Shown: piece after piece, positions 1-6,063 of the stretch
How the letters are laid out: every line of letters starts with the position of its first letter
How positions within the stretch are numbered: position 1 is the stretch's first letter
DNA from: Candidatus Sigynarchaeota archaeon
GTDB lineage: Archaea > Asgardarchaeota > Jordarchaeia > Jordarchaeales > Jordarchaeaceae
NCBI GenBank assembly: GCA_030587505.1
Contig: JAUQYY010000023.1
Coordinates: 1 to 7,452 of the forward strand
Direction: 5' to 3'
Length of the DNA: 7,452 nt
Program-made: the position numbers and the translations under genes
The notes under the pieces: model-generated
What the model was told of the DNA's origin: nothing
Databases searched by the model: none
The model's input: the letters and a program-made list of their open reading frames with translations, nothing else

Positions 1-209
1 GACTTTTAAAAACTTATGAAGCCCCCTTTTACTAAAGGAAGGGGGTAGCGTGAAACAGCTTTTCTACGCTGTGTTGTTGCGTTAACGTTTCACCATCTTG
101 AGTCTTTTCTTAAAAGAGGTCTAATTTTAGTTTTAAGAAGAGCTATCCTCTGTCAATTTATTTTTATCCGAGTATTTCACAGAGACTTTCCGCGATAACC
201 GCTGCTAAC
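1..209. other. Intergenic region at left edge, no gene seen
   Basis: I see no convincing coding frame or tRNA here. The stretch lies downstream of the minus-strand regulator gene and holds several inverted repeats. One is a GC-rich hairpin at 22-45. Another is GTGAAAC at 50-56 with GTTTCAC at 87-93. A third is TCTTTT at 103-108 with AAAAGA at 112-117 across a 3-nt loop. There are also T-rich runs on the plus strand around 123-134 and 156-166. These fit a transcription-termination zone between the regulator and whatever lies to the left of the window. Confidence 0.5.
22..45 (-). terminator. GC-rich hairpin, terminator-like
   Basis: CCCCCTT at 22-28 is exactly complementary to AAGGGGG at 39-45, leaving a 10-nt loop. 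Read on the minus strand, the hairpin is followed about eight bases later by five T residues (positions 13-9). It could therefore end transcription of the AbrB-PhoU gene, whose stop codon lies about 165 nt upstream on that strand. Archaeal termination depends mainly on U-runs, so the hairpin may instead be an RNA-stability element. It could also belong to an unseen neighbour. Confidence 0.3.
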
Positions 210-1196
210 TCAACGCCGAGTACACTTTATGTCTCGTCCCTTGAGTATTATTTCGTAGAGGGTTTGATCAATCGCTGTTTCAGAAATGTCTGAACAGTAA
301 TCAATAATTCTCTCGAGATGTATGATAATTACCTTATTCTCCGGGAAGGCAGCCTCCATACTTCTCAATTCTTTTTTGAGACTTTTTCTCTGGTCTAGAA
401 TCTCGAAGGCCTTACCTAGGTTTCTGTTGAAAAACACGTTGAGAAGCGAGCTGTACAAATTGTTTGCCTTCTCCGCAAACTTGGATAATTCCTCGTTGCC
501 TGCTCCGCTGATCAGAATCTGCTCGGCTATAGCCACTGCGTGGTCCGCTATTCTCTCTATGTACCGTGTAATGTGACTGTAGTGTAGACCCTCTATGGGG
601 CGTATGTTCAGTTCTCGGGCTAGGGATGGATTTTCCAGTATTAGGTGAACCATTCTCTGTATGAGCCAATTGTAGCGGTCAACGTCGTCGTCACGGTTAA
701 TGATAACCTTCGCCTCTTTGCGGTCTCCGTTACGGAGAATACGGACAACGCTGTTTAGGATGTAACCAGTAGTGTTGAGCAGCCTTTGAATTATGGGCCT
801 TATAGATGTCCCTTCGCTGATGTCCTTGATCACGATGGTCCTATCAGTTTCGTCAACAACCTCTATCCCTATCATGTTTCTAACAGCGTTTTCTACGTTC
901 TCCCTAAATTCGAGGGATATCTCCTTTGAGGACACTAGGTTCATTTGGTCGAGTCCTATTATGTAGCTTGCAAGTAGCATTACCTGAGCCATGTTCGATT
1001 CGCAGTTTTCTATGTCTAGGGTGCCATTCAGCTTTCGCATGTGAGACTCCCTGTCTGAGAATATTATCAGACTTCCATCCTCCACCTCTTGAATGTTGAC
1101 CTCGCTTCCACCCTTTAGCTTGGCCTTTGCGCACCAATTCTTTGGTAGGTAAACGTAAAAGGATCCTTTAACCTCCTGTATTTTCCTAGACTCCAT
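210..1196 (-). CDS. AbrB-PhoU fusion, phosphate uptake regulator
   Basis: Predicted cytoplasmic regulator of 328 aa that probably links phosphate status to transcription of the divergent pst operon. Residues 3-48 look like an AbrB/SpoVT swapped-hairpin DNA-binding domain: KGSFYVYLPKNW at 10-21, then LKGGSEV and EDGSLIIF. The rest is PhoU-like helical bundle with two hallmark repeats, ERIADH at 214-219 and ERIID at 295-299, which in PhoU proteins line metal-cluster sites. Such AbrB-PhoU fusions are common in archaea and usually annotated as phosphate uptake regulators. I chose ATG at 1196 because GGTGA (1206-1202) precedes it by 5 nt. A GTG at 1205 would add three residues but lies inside that ribosome-binding site. 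The family call is firm. DNA binding and autoregulation are inferred from the domain and the palindrome upstream. Confidence 0.9.
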   Translation of the reverse strand: MESRKIQEVKGSFYVYLPKNWCAKAKLKGGSEVNIQEVEDGSLIIFSDRESHMRKLNGTLDIENCESNMAQVMLLASYIIGLDQMNLVSSKEISLEFRENVENAVRNMIGIEVVDETDRTIVIKDISEGTSIRPIIQRLLNTTGYILNSVVRILRNGDRKEAKVIINRDDDVDRYNWLIQRMVHLILENPSLARELNIRPIEGLHYSHITRYIERIADHAVAIAEQILISGAGNEELSKFAEKANNLYSSLLNVFFNRNLGKAFEILDQRKSLKKELRSMEAAFPENKVIIIHLERIIDYCSDISETAIDQTLYEIILKGRDIKCTRR

Positions 1197-1211
1197 ATTA
1201 GTCACCTAACA

Positions 1212-1233
1212 TAAGGATACATGTGTATCCTTA
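1212..1233. promoter_or_regulatory. 22-bp palindrome, candidate pst/regulator operator
   Basis: The left arm TAAGGATACA (1212-1221) and the right arm TGTATCCTTA (1224-1233) are exact reverse complements separated by TG. The site lies in the short divergent region between the AbrB-PhoU gene and pstS, 15 nt upstream of the regulator's ATG and just upstream of a TATA-like element facing pstS. Its symmetry, length and position fit an operator for a dimeric or tetrameric DNA-binding protein. The obvious candidate is the adjacent AbrB-PhoU protein. The sequence shows the palindrome directly; the binding partner is inferred. Confidence 0.6.
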
Positions 1234-1241
1234 AGAATCTT

Positions 1242-1254
1242 TAGGAAAATATTC
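1242..1254 (+). promoter_or_regulatory. Putative BRE/TATA promoter of the pst operon
   Basis: TAGGAAAATATTC reads as a purine-rich BRE-like segment followed by AAAATATT (1246-1253). Initiation about 25 nt downstream would fall near 1273-1278. That is just ahead of the GGAG ribosome-binding site used by the preferred pstS start, or nearly at the leaderless alternative ATG at 1273. The element begins 8 nt after the 22-bp palindrome, so a protein bound there could block or contact the pre-initiation complex. Confidence 0.4.
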
Positions 1255-1302
1255 GTATAGCATGACGCTTAGATGTCTCTCCCGAAGGAGAGGCGCAATG
1301 CG

Positions 1303-2247
1303 ATGGCACTGAGGAAAATGAGAGCAGTGCTAAAACTACCCCCCAAAAAAATAGCGCTGATCATACTGGCTATACTGGCGATAGCTGCGGTTTCGGTGTT
1401 CGTGATTTATCCTTTCATATATGTAAAACCCCAGCAACAGTTACAGCAAACACTAGGCTTGTATACGGGGCAGTCTACGGACACCATAAACATCGCGGGG
1501 TCTACAACAGTACTCCCGATTTCCCTTGCAATAGCTCCTCTCTTCCACCAGTTTACTGGTGTAAATGTTCAAGTTTCTGCCGGGGGTTCGGGTCTTGGGT
1601 ACAGTAACGTTATTGATGGGATTTCACCCATCGGCGCTGTCTCCCGTCCTCCAAAGAGTAATGAGCTCAGCAGGGCTGCTGCGAGAGGAGTTGTGCTGGA
1701 ACTTCACCCTATAGCTCTTGATGCCATTTGTATAATTTGGAATGTTCCTGGCAAGTTTCAGGGAGACCTGAAGCTGACGAAGGACCAGGTGGCGAAAATA
1801 TTCAGCGGCGTCTACACCCTCTGGAGTGAGGTGAACTCGAGTTTTCCTCCAACCCTTATTTGGGTTGTCGGAAGGGAGCCTAATTCTGGAACTCGAGAAA
1901 TGTTCGAAAAATCCTTTGGAGTCAGCCACACCAGGGCAAACCAAGAAGTGACCAATAATCAAGACATGGTTTATTCGGTTATAAACACTCCCAACTCGAT
2001 TGGATATTGCAGCTTCGCATACGCAAAGAACGTAAATACGGCTGAAATCGCGGGAGAAAACGGGACATTCTTCCCCCCAACGAAAGAAACCATTAGGAAT
2101 AGGGAATACCCCGCCTATAGGGAACTATACTACGTGACTAATGGAATACCGGTAGAGGGTTCCCTTACCGCCATGTACCTTGACTTTGTGCTGAGCCCAA
2201 TTGGTCAGAAAGCGGTAGAGTCAGCGGGGTATGTTCCAATCGTTTAG
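1303..2247 (+). CDS. pstS: Phosphate ABC transporter, phosphate-binding protein PstS
   Basis: Extracytoplasmic phosphate receptor that delivers phosphate to the PstC/PstA channel (314 aa from this start). After a basic N-terminus, residues 17-36 form one hydrophobic segment. With no lipobox cysteine nearby it probably acts as a membrane anchor or uncleaved signal. The fold signatures of the PstS family are visible: GSTTVLP at 66-72, GGSG at 94-97, SRPPK from 114, and REPNSGTRE from 191, which matches the Arg/Ser-Gly-Thr phosphate-binding loop. At the position where Escherichia coli PstS has an Asp ligand, this protein appears to have Arg115. I prefer ATG 1303 because GGAGAGG lies at 1287-1293. 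An in-frame ATG at 1273 would add ten residues, lacks a ribosome-binding site, and could be used only as a leaderless start. It is the first gene of the operon. Confidence 0.93.
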   Translation: MALRKMRAVLKLPPKKIALIILAILAIAAVSVFVIYPFIYVKPQQQLQQTLGLYTGQSTDTINIAGSTTVLPISLAIAPLFHQFTGVNVQVSAGGSGLGYSNVIDGISPIGAVSRPPKSNELSRAAARGVVLELHPIALDAICIIWNVPGKFQGDLKLTKDQVAKIFSGVYTLWSEVNSSFPPTLIWVVGREPNSGTREMFEKSFGVSHTRANQEVTNNQDMVYSVINTPNSIGYCSFAYAKNVNTAEIAGENGTFFPPTKETIRNREYPAYRELYYVTNGIPVEGSLTAMYLDFVLSPIGQKAVESAGYVPIV

Positions 2248-2289
2248 GATGTGTTGTATGGATGTCAAAACGTACGGTTCTAGGTGTCG

Positions 2290-3375
2290 ATGATGGAACT
2301 ATTAAGACGTGTTTGGACGGGTTTCAAAGCCCTTTGGCCTATTGAAGCTCTTAGGCGTCCAGCACCTAGTGCTGAGACGCTACGGTTAAGGGGATTGGAG
2401 TATTCACGGAGATTTTTCTCTCCGGAGGGGTTCACTGGCGTTTGTGCTCTCTCGAGTTTTGTGATTACCATGCTCATCCTCTTTTTCCTAATTCAGCAGG
2501 GTCTTCCCATACTTCAGTACATGGGTTACGGACCGTACGTTCTTCCTCTTCTTAAGGAGATGGGGTACTCTGAATACATTTGGCTTCTGAATAACGGAAA
2601 CATTGTTACGGGTCTCGTAAACTTTGTTACGGGGTCAACATGGGATCCATCCGGTTTCAATTTTGGAATTTTACCTCTCATAGCCGGCTCCCTCATTGTT
2701 GTGGGTGGTGCACTGCTTATATCCCTCCCAATCGGCATACTCTCAGCTATTCATCTGGCAGAGTACTGTTCTCCAACAGTCAAAAACATTGTAAAGCCAA
2801 TCATCGAACTTCTGGCTGGAGTTCCGTCTGTAGTTTATGGGTTCGTTGGGCTCACTATTCTCGCCCCTTGGATTGCTAACATTTTTAGTCTGAGGTCCGG
2901 CCAGTCGGCTCTGGCTGGGTCGATAATCCTGTCTATTATGATTCTCCCCACAATTGTTTCAATCAGCGAGGACGCGATAAGCTCTGTACCCAAAGACTAT
3001 AAGGAAGCGTCACTCGCACTGGGGGCAACTCACTTCCAAACAGTATGGAGGGTGCTTCTACCCGCTGCCATTTCTGGTATCACGGCGAGCATCATTCTAG
3101 CTATTGGGAGGGCGCTGGGAGAAACAATGGCGGTCCTCATGGTCTGTGGAGGAGTAGCGAACATCCCTCCCCTGTCCCTAGAAATGTTTCTCACCTCTGT
3201 TAAACCCATGACCGCCGCCATAGCTGCGGAGATGGGGGAAACCGCTGTGGGTAGTGTGCATTACCACGCTCTTTTCGGAGTGGGGCTTGTGCTCTTCGGA
3301 ATAACGTACATCGTTAACTTCGTGGCGGATCTGATTAACGCTAGGTTCAGGAAGAAGTTTGGAGGTTCAAGATAA
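2290..3375 (+). CDS. pstC: Phosphate ABC transporter, permease PstC
   Basis: Integral membrane subunit forming half of the phosphate channel (361 aa). About 50 cytoplasmic residues rich in Arg and Trp precede the first helix (about 51-70). An external segment then leads to the STWDPSGFNFG stretch typical of PstC. The BPD_transp_1 core follows, with LAGVPSVVYGF and the EAA loop EASLALGATHFQ starting at Glu239, which contacts the ATPase PstB. GRALGETMAVLM after it is also family-typical. The gene starts 42 nt after pstS. AGGTG at 2282-2286 serves as ribosome-binding site for ATG 2290 or ATG 2293. A GTG at 2284 is in frame but falls inside that site. PstC rather than PstA is supported by gene order, the WDP motif and the longer N-terminus. 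Confidence 0.93.
   Translation: MMELLRRVWTGFKALWPIEALRRPAPSAETLRLRGLEYSRRFFSPEGFTGVCALSSFVITMLILFFLIQQGLPILQYMGYGPYVLPLLKEMGYSEYIWLLNNGNIVTGLVNFVTGSTWDPSGFNFGILPLIAGSLIVVGGALLISLPIGILSAIHLAEYCSPTVKNIVKPIIELLAGVPSVVYGFVGLTILAPWIANIFSLRSGQSALAGSIILSIMILPTIVSISEDAISSVPKDYKEASLALGATHFQTVWRVLLPAAISGITASIILAIGRALGETMAVLMVCGGVANIPPLSLEMFLTSVKPMTAAIAAEMGETAVGSVHYHALFGVGLVLFGITYIVNFVADLINARFRKKFGGSR
3361..3366 (+). promoter_or_regulatory. Ribosome-binding site of pstA
   Basis: GGAGGT lies within the last codons of pstC, 8 nt before the pstA ATG. It is a strong match to the archaeal anti-Shine-Dalgarno tail. It fixes the pstA start despite the 1-nt overlap (TAATG) with the pstC stop, and the arrangement suggests translational coupling. 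Confidence 0.75.
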
Positions 3376-4274
3376 TGAGTGACGAGAAAGAGTGGGTTAC
3401 TATCAGGAATCGTGTGTGTATAGGGGAGATCCTCTTCAGCATTCCCACGTTCATCATCCTGGCAGCATTTATTATAATAATTGGAGTGGTCGTCTATTAC
3501 GGCGCGCCAGTAATCAGCGTAGAGTTTCTAACCGGAAACCCCGGATACAGGATGCTCTACGGTGGGGAATTCATGCCGTATGGCGGAATACTTCCCATGA
3601 TATTCGGCACACTCGCCCTTGTAACGGGAGCTATGTGCATAGCTGTACCGCTCGGAGTTTTATCGGCGATTTACCTTAACGAGTACTTGCACGAGGGTAA
3701 GTTCAAATCATTCATAAATCAGACCATCAGCAATTTGGCGGGGGTTCCTTCCATAGTTTTCGGCCTCTTCGGCTTCGCCTTCTTCTCAAAGCAGCTAAAC
3801 TTCGGAGTCTCCCTAATTTCAGGATGGTTCATACTGGGATTCATGGCGCTCCCGATAATAATTAAGTCAACGGAAGAGGCACTAAAAACCATTCCGCGAG
3901 GCTTCCGAGAAGCCAGCCTAGCTCTAGGGGCGACGAAGTGGGAGACGATCACATCCGTTGTTCTCCCCGTAGCGGCGCCGGGAATCTCCACTGGCACCAT
4001 ACTCGGAGTTGGGCGGGTCGCAGGTGAAACCGCAGCCATACTTTTCGCCGCGGCGATCTTCTACCAGAGCAGCCTCTACCCTACGAGTATCTTTCAGCCA
4101 GTCATGGCTCTAACATACCACTTATACTATGAGGCGACATCAAGCCCATTTGCAAGCGTAAACAGACCCTACGAATTCGGGACAGCACTCGTGCTACTCG
4201 GGCTTGTTCTCCTCTTTAGCTTGGCAGCAATTTACATCCGAAACAAAAGCAGAAAAAGAAGAAAGGGCTGGTGA
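3375..4274 (+). CDS. pstA: Phosphate ABC transporter, permease PstA
   Basis: Second channel subunit (299 aa), pairing with PstC. The first membrane helix spans about residues 18-42. Next come an external stretch with GGEFMPYGGILP, a second helix, and NLAGVPSIVFGLFGFAFF, which parallels the PstC sequence. The EAA loop EASLALGATKWE begins at Glu179 and is the docking site for PstB. GRVAGETAAILF follows. The protein ends with a hydrophobic helix and a basic tail rich in Lys and Arg, likely cytoplasmic. Its ATG overlaps the pstC stop by one base and its TGA overlaps the pstB GTG by four, so the three genes should be translationally coupled. Length and motifs are normal for the family. Confidence 0.94.
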   Translation: MSDEKEWVTIRNRVCIGEILFSIPTFIILAAFIIIIGVVVYYGAPVISVEFLTGNPGYRMLYGGEFMPYGGILPMIFGTLALVTGAMCIAVPLGVLSAIYLNEYLHEGKFKSFINQTISNLAGVPSIVFGLFGFAFFSKQLNFGVSLISGWFILGFMALPIIIKSTEEALKTIPRGFREASLALGATKWETITSVVLPVAAPGISTGTILGVGRVAGETAAILFAAAIFYQSSLYPTSIFQPVMALTYHLYYEATSSPFASVNRPYEFGTALVLLGLVLLFSLAAIYIRNKSRKRRKGW

Positions 4275-5107
4275 ACCAAGTGTTGTCAGCTTTAAACAAA
4301 ATGATACTTAACAGTCGAAACAACAAAAAGGGTAAAGAAAGCAAACGCGCAAACAAGGACGTAAAAATTGAGGTAAGAAACCTAAATCTGTGGTTTGGAA
4401 AGACCCACGTTTTGAAAAATATTAACCTCAAAATTTATACAAACAAAGTAACCGCAATTATTGGCCCCTCGGGATGCGGAAAGACAACCTTGATAAGGTC
4501 GTTTAACAGGATGTGTGACTTGGACGGAGCAAGGGTTGAGGGTGAAGTTCTTCTCGACGGGGAGAACATTTACAATTATGGAACCGATGTGGTAAGGCTC
4601 AGGGAAAGAGTTGGAATGGTTTTTCAAAAGCCAAACCCGTTCCCCATGTCCATTTACGACAATGTTGCCTACGGTCCCAGGATTCACGGAGTGAACAACC
4701 GCGAGAAACTGGATAAAATCGTTGAAGAAAGTTTGAGAAGCGCTGCGCTGTGGGATGAGGTCAAGGATAGGCTGAATGTAAACGCGTATGAACTCTCTGG
4801 CGGTCAGCAGCAAAGACTCTGCATAGCGCGCGCGTTAGCCATAGAGCCGGAAGTCTTGTTGATGGATGAACCGTGCTCGGCGCTGGATCCTATAGCCACC
4901 GCGAAAATAGAAGACCTTATATGGGAACTCAAAGAAAAAATAACAGTTGTTATCGTAACCCACAACATGCAGCAAGCTGCCCGAGTCTCCCAGTACACAG
5001 CGTTTCTGTATCTGGGTGAGCTTGTAGAGTACGATAAGACAAGGAAGATTTTTGAAAACCCGCGGGAAGAACGCACAAGGGACTACATAACTGGAAAGTT
5101 CGGCTAA
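4271..5107 (+). CDS. pstB: Phosphate ABC transporter, ATP-binding protein PstB
   Basis: ATPase that powers phosphate import through PstC/PstA at the inner membrane face (278 aa). The motifs are complete: Walker A GPSGCGKTT at 65-73, the PstB-typical NRMCDL, Q-loop Gln119 in FQKPNPFPMS, signature LSGGQQQR from 175, Walker B LLMDEP with Asp199 and Glu200, and switch His231 in VTHNMQQ. The Cys in DEPCSALDP and the FQKPNPFPMSIYDNV stretch are diagnostic for PstB among ABC ATPases. The chosen GTG overlaps the pstA stop as GTGA, a common coupled arrangement. It gives a Lys/Asn-rich N-terminal tail of about 30 residues before the conserved domain. ATG 4301 is an alternative start but has no visible ribosome-binding site. 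The ABC fold is intact and the protein looks functional. Confidence 0.95.
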   Translation: MNQVLSALNKMILNSRNNKKGKESKRANKDVKIEVRNLNLWFGKTHVLKNINLKIYTNKVTAIIGPSGCGKTTLIRSFNRMCDLDGARVEGEVLLDGENIYNYGTDVVRLRERVGMVFQKPNPFPMSIYDNVAYGPRIHGVNNREKLDKIVEESLRSAALWDEVKDRLNVNAYELSGGQQQRLCIARALAIEPEVLLMDEPCSALDPIATAKIEDLIWELKEKITVVIVTHNMQQAARVSQYTAFLYLGELVEYDKTRKIFENPREERTRDYITGKFG

Positions 5108-5114
5108 AAAGGAA

Positions 5115-5118
5115 GGAG
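5115..5118 (+). promoter_or_regulatory. Ribosome-binding site fixing the TTG start of phoU
   Basis: GGAG stands 5 nt before the TTG at 5124, within the 16-nt pstB-phoU gap. No ATG or GTG occurs in this frame before Met29, which lies inside the conserved first helix. The site and spacing therefore support the rare TTG start. Confidence 0.65.
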
Positions 5119-5123
5119 AAGAA

Positions 5124-5804
5124 TTGGAGGAAAAGGAAGGAAGGAAAAGGAAAATAAGGTTACGCTACAGGGAGCAGTTAAAACACTTAGGCGACCTCGT
5201 TACAAAGATGGGTGAGATGGCGGTTGAAGCTGTTCGCGACTCGGTTGAATCCCTGAAGAAACAGGACGTTGAGCTAGCGGAGAAGGTTCTGGAAAAGAAC
5301 AAGGAGATAGACGAACTGGAACTCGAGATAGAAAAAATTTGCATGAACCTACTGGCGCTCCAACAACCGATGGCTGACGACCTGAGATTCATAGCCACCA
5401 GCCTCAAAATCATAACCGACCTAGACCGAATAAGCGACCTCTCCGGGAACATCGCCGAAATCACCAAGAAAACGGCGGGAAAACCCTTCTTCAAACCCCT
5501 CATAGACATTCCCCGAATGTCAGAAATATCCCAAGGCATGATTAAGAAAGCCATGGACGCGTTTATCACAAGAAAAGTTGACAACCTAGAGAAACTATCC
5601 GAAGAGGATGATTTGATAGATGCTCTCTTCGACCAAATCTTCAGAGAACTCATAACTCTCGTAATCGAGAAGCCGAGCGGAATCTCCGACGCCGCTAATC
5701 TCCTTTTCGTGGCAAGATACCTCGAGAGAATAGCCGACCACTCCTGCAACCTAGCATCAAGAATCATTTACATGGTTACAGGAAAAAGAGTAAAAATCGA
5801 ATAA
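5124..5804 (+). CDS. phoU: Phosphate transport accessory/regulatory protein PhoU
   Basis: Cytoplasmic PhoU of standard length (226 aa), with two three-helix bundles and no DNA-binding domain. After a charged N-terminal tail (1-14), the first repeat starts at RYREQLKHLGDLVTKMG. It contains LQQPMADDLR at about 79-88 and the metal-site helix DLDRISD at 99-105. The second repeat carries ERIADH at 201-206. In bacteria PhoU inhibits Pst-mediated uptake and signals through PhoR. No PhoR or PhoB is seen here, so its role is probably to tune the transporter and perhaps to interact with the AbrB-PhoU protein. The gene lies 16 nt after pstB and is the last member of the operon. The TTG start is supported by GGAG at 5115-5118. 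The family assignment is firm; the partner is inferred. Confidence 0.93.
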   Translation: MEEKEGRKRKIRLRYREQLKHLGDLVTKMGEMAVEAVRDSVESLKKQDVELAEKVLEKNKEIDELELEIEKICMNLLALQQPMADDLRFIATSLKIITDLDRISDLSGNIAEITKKTAGKPFFKPLIDIPRMSEISQGMIKKAMDAFITRKVDNLEKLSEEDDLIDALFDQIFRELITLVIEKPSGISDAANLLFVARYLERIADHSCNLASRIIYMVTGKRVKIE

Positions 5805-5990
5805 CACCTTCCAGTAGATATTCTAAAGTAAAAACGCCGTCCTTATAAGTATGTTAAACCTTCGTTCTACTTCGTGATCAGTTCCGTTTATTGGAATGTT
5901 CCTTGAAAGTGTTTAATATGGGCCTTTTAATACGGCTGCTTAACACTGTTTGAATCAAGTTTTATCAAGAAGGTTCTTCTTTACGGTTCT

Positions 5991-6006
5991 GAAAAATAAA
6001 TTTAAG
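5991..6006 (+). promoter_or_regulatory. Putative BRE/TATA promoter of the ArsA/Get3 gene
   Basis: GAAAAATAAATTTAAG combines an A-rich BRE-like segment with an AT-only TATA-like core. Initiation about 25 nt downstream would fall near 6025. That gives a leader of roughly 40 nt containing the GGAGG ribosome-binding site at 6050-6054. The element supports transcription separate from the pst operon. It also argues against the upstream TTG start, which lies before it. Confidence 0.4.
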
Positions 6007-6049
6007 TCTCGGTGGATTACTTCTCACTGGGCACTAAAAGTGTACGAAC

Positions 6050-6054
6050 GGAGG
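6050..6054 (+). promoter_or_regulatory. Ribosome-binding site fixing the ArsA/Get3 start
   Basis: GGAGG precedes the ATG at 6064 by 9 nt. It is the only strong Shine-Dalgarno match in the upstream region and selects this ATG over the in-frame TTG at 5950. Confidence 0.65.
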
Positions 6055-6063
6055 AAGTCAGAG

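Larger units (their letters stand above)
5805..6063. other. Intergenic region between phoU and the ArsA/Get3 gene
   Basis: This 259-nt stretch separates the pst operon from the next gene. An open frame from a TTG at 5950 runs into the ATPase gene, but its translation does not resemble an ArsA/Get3 N-terminus and it lacks a ribosome-binding site, so I treat it as non-coding. TATA-like elements are visible at 5842-5849 (CTTATAAG, itself a palindrome), around 5924-5936, and most convincingly at 5991-6006. I see no clear hairpin terminator after phoU and no RNA gene. Confidence 0.5.

Noticed and set aside
4382..4813. 143-aa open frame on the minus strand inside pstB
   Set aside because: It overlaps the intact Walker A and Q-loop coding region of pstB and has no family resemblance.
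5165..5767. 200-aa open frame on the minus strand inside phoU
   Set aside because: It is antisense to a complete PhoU gene and its Ser/Arg-rich translation is a codon-bias shadow without recognisable domains.
5895..5904. Small palindrome GGAATGTTCC in the phoU-ATPase gap
   Set aside because: Four-base arms are expected by chance in this AT-rich stretch, and the site does not resemble the 1212-1233 palindrome.
5950..6063. N-terminal extension of the ATPase from a TTG at 5950
   Set aside because: No ribosome-binding site, it lies upstream of the best promoter element, and the translated extension is unlike ArsA/Get3 N-termini. ATG 6064 has GGAGG at a fair distance.
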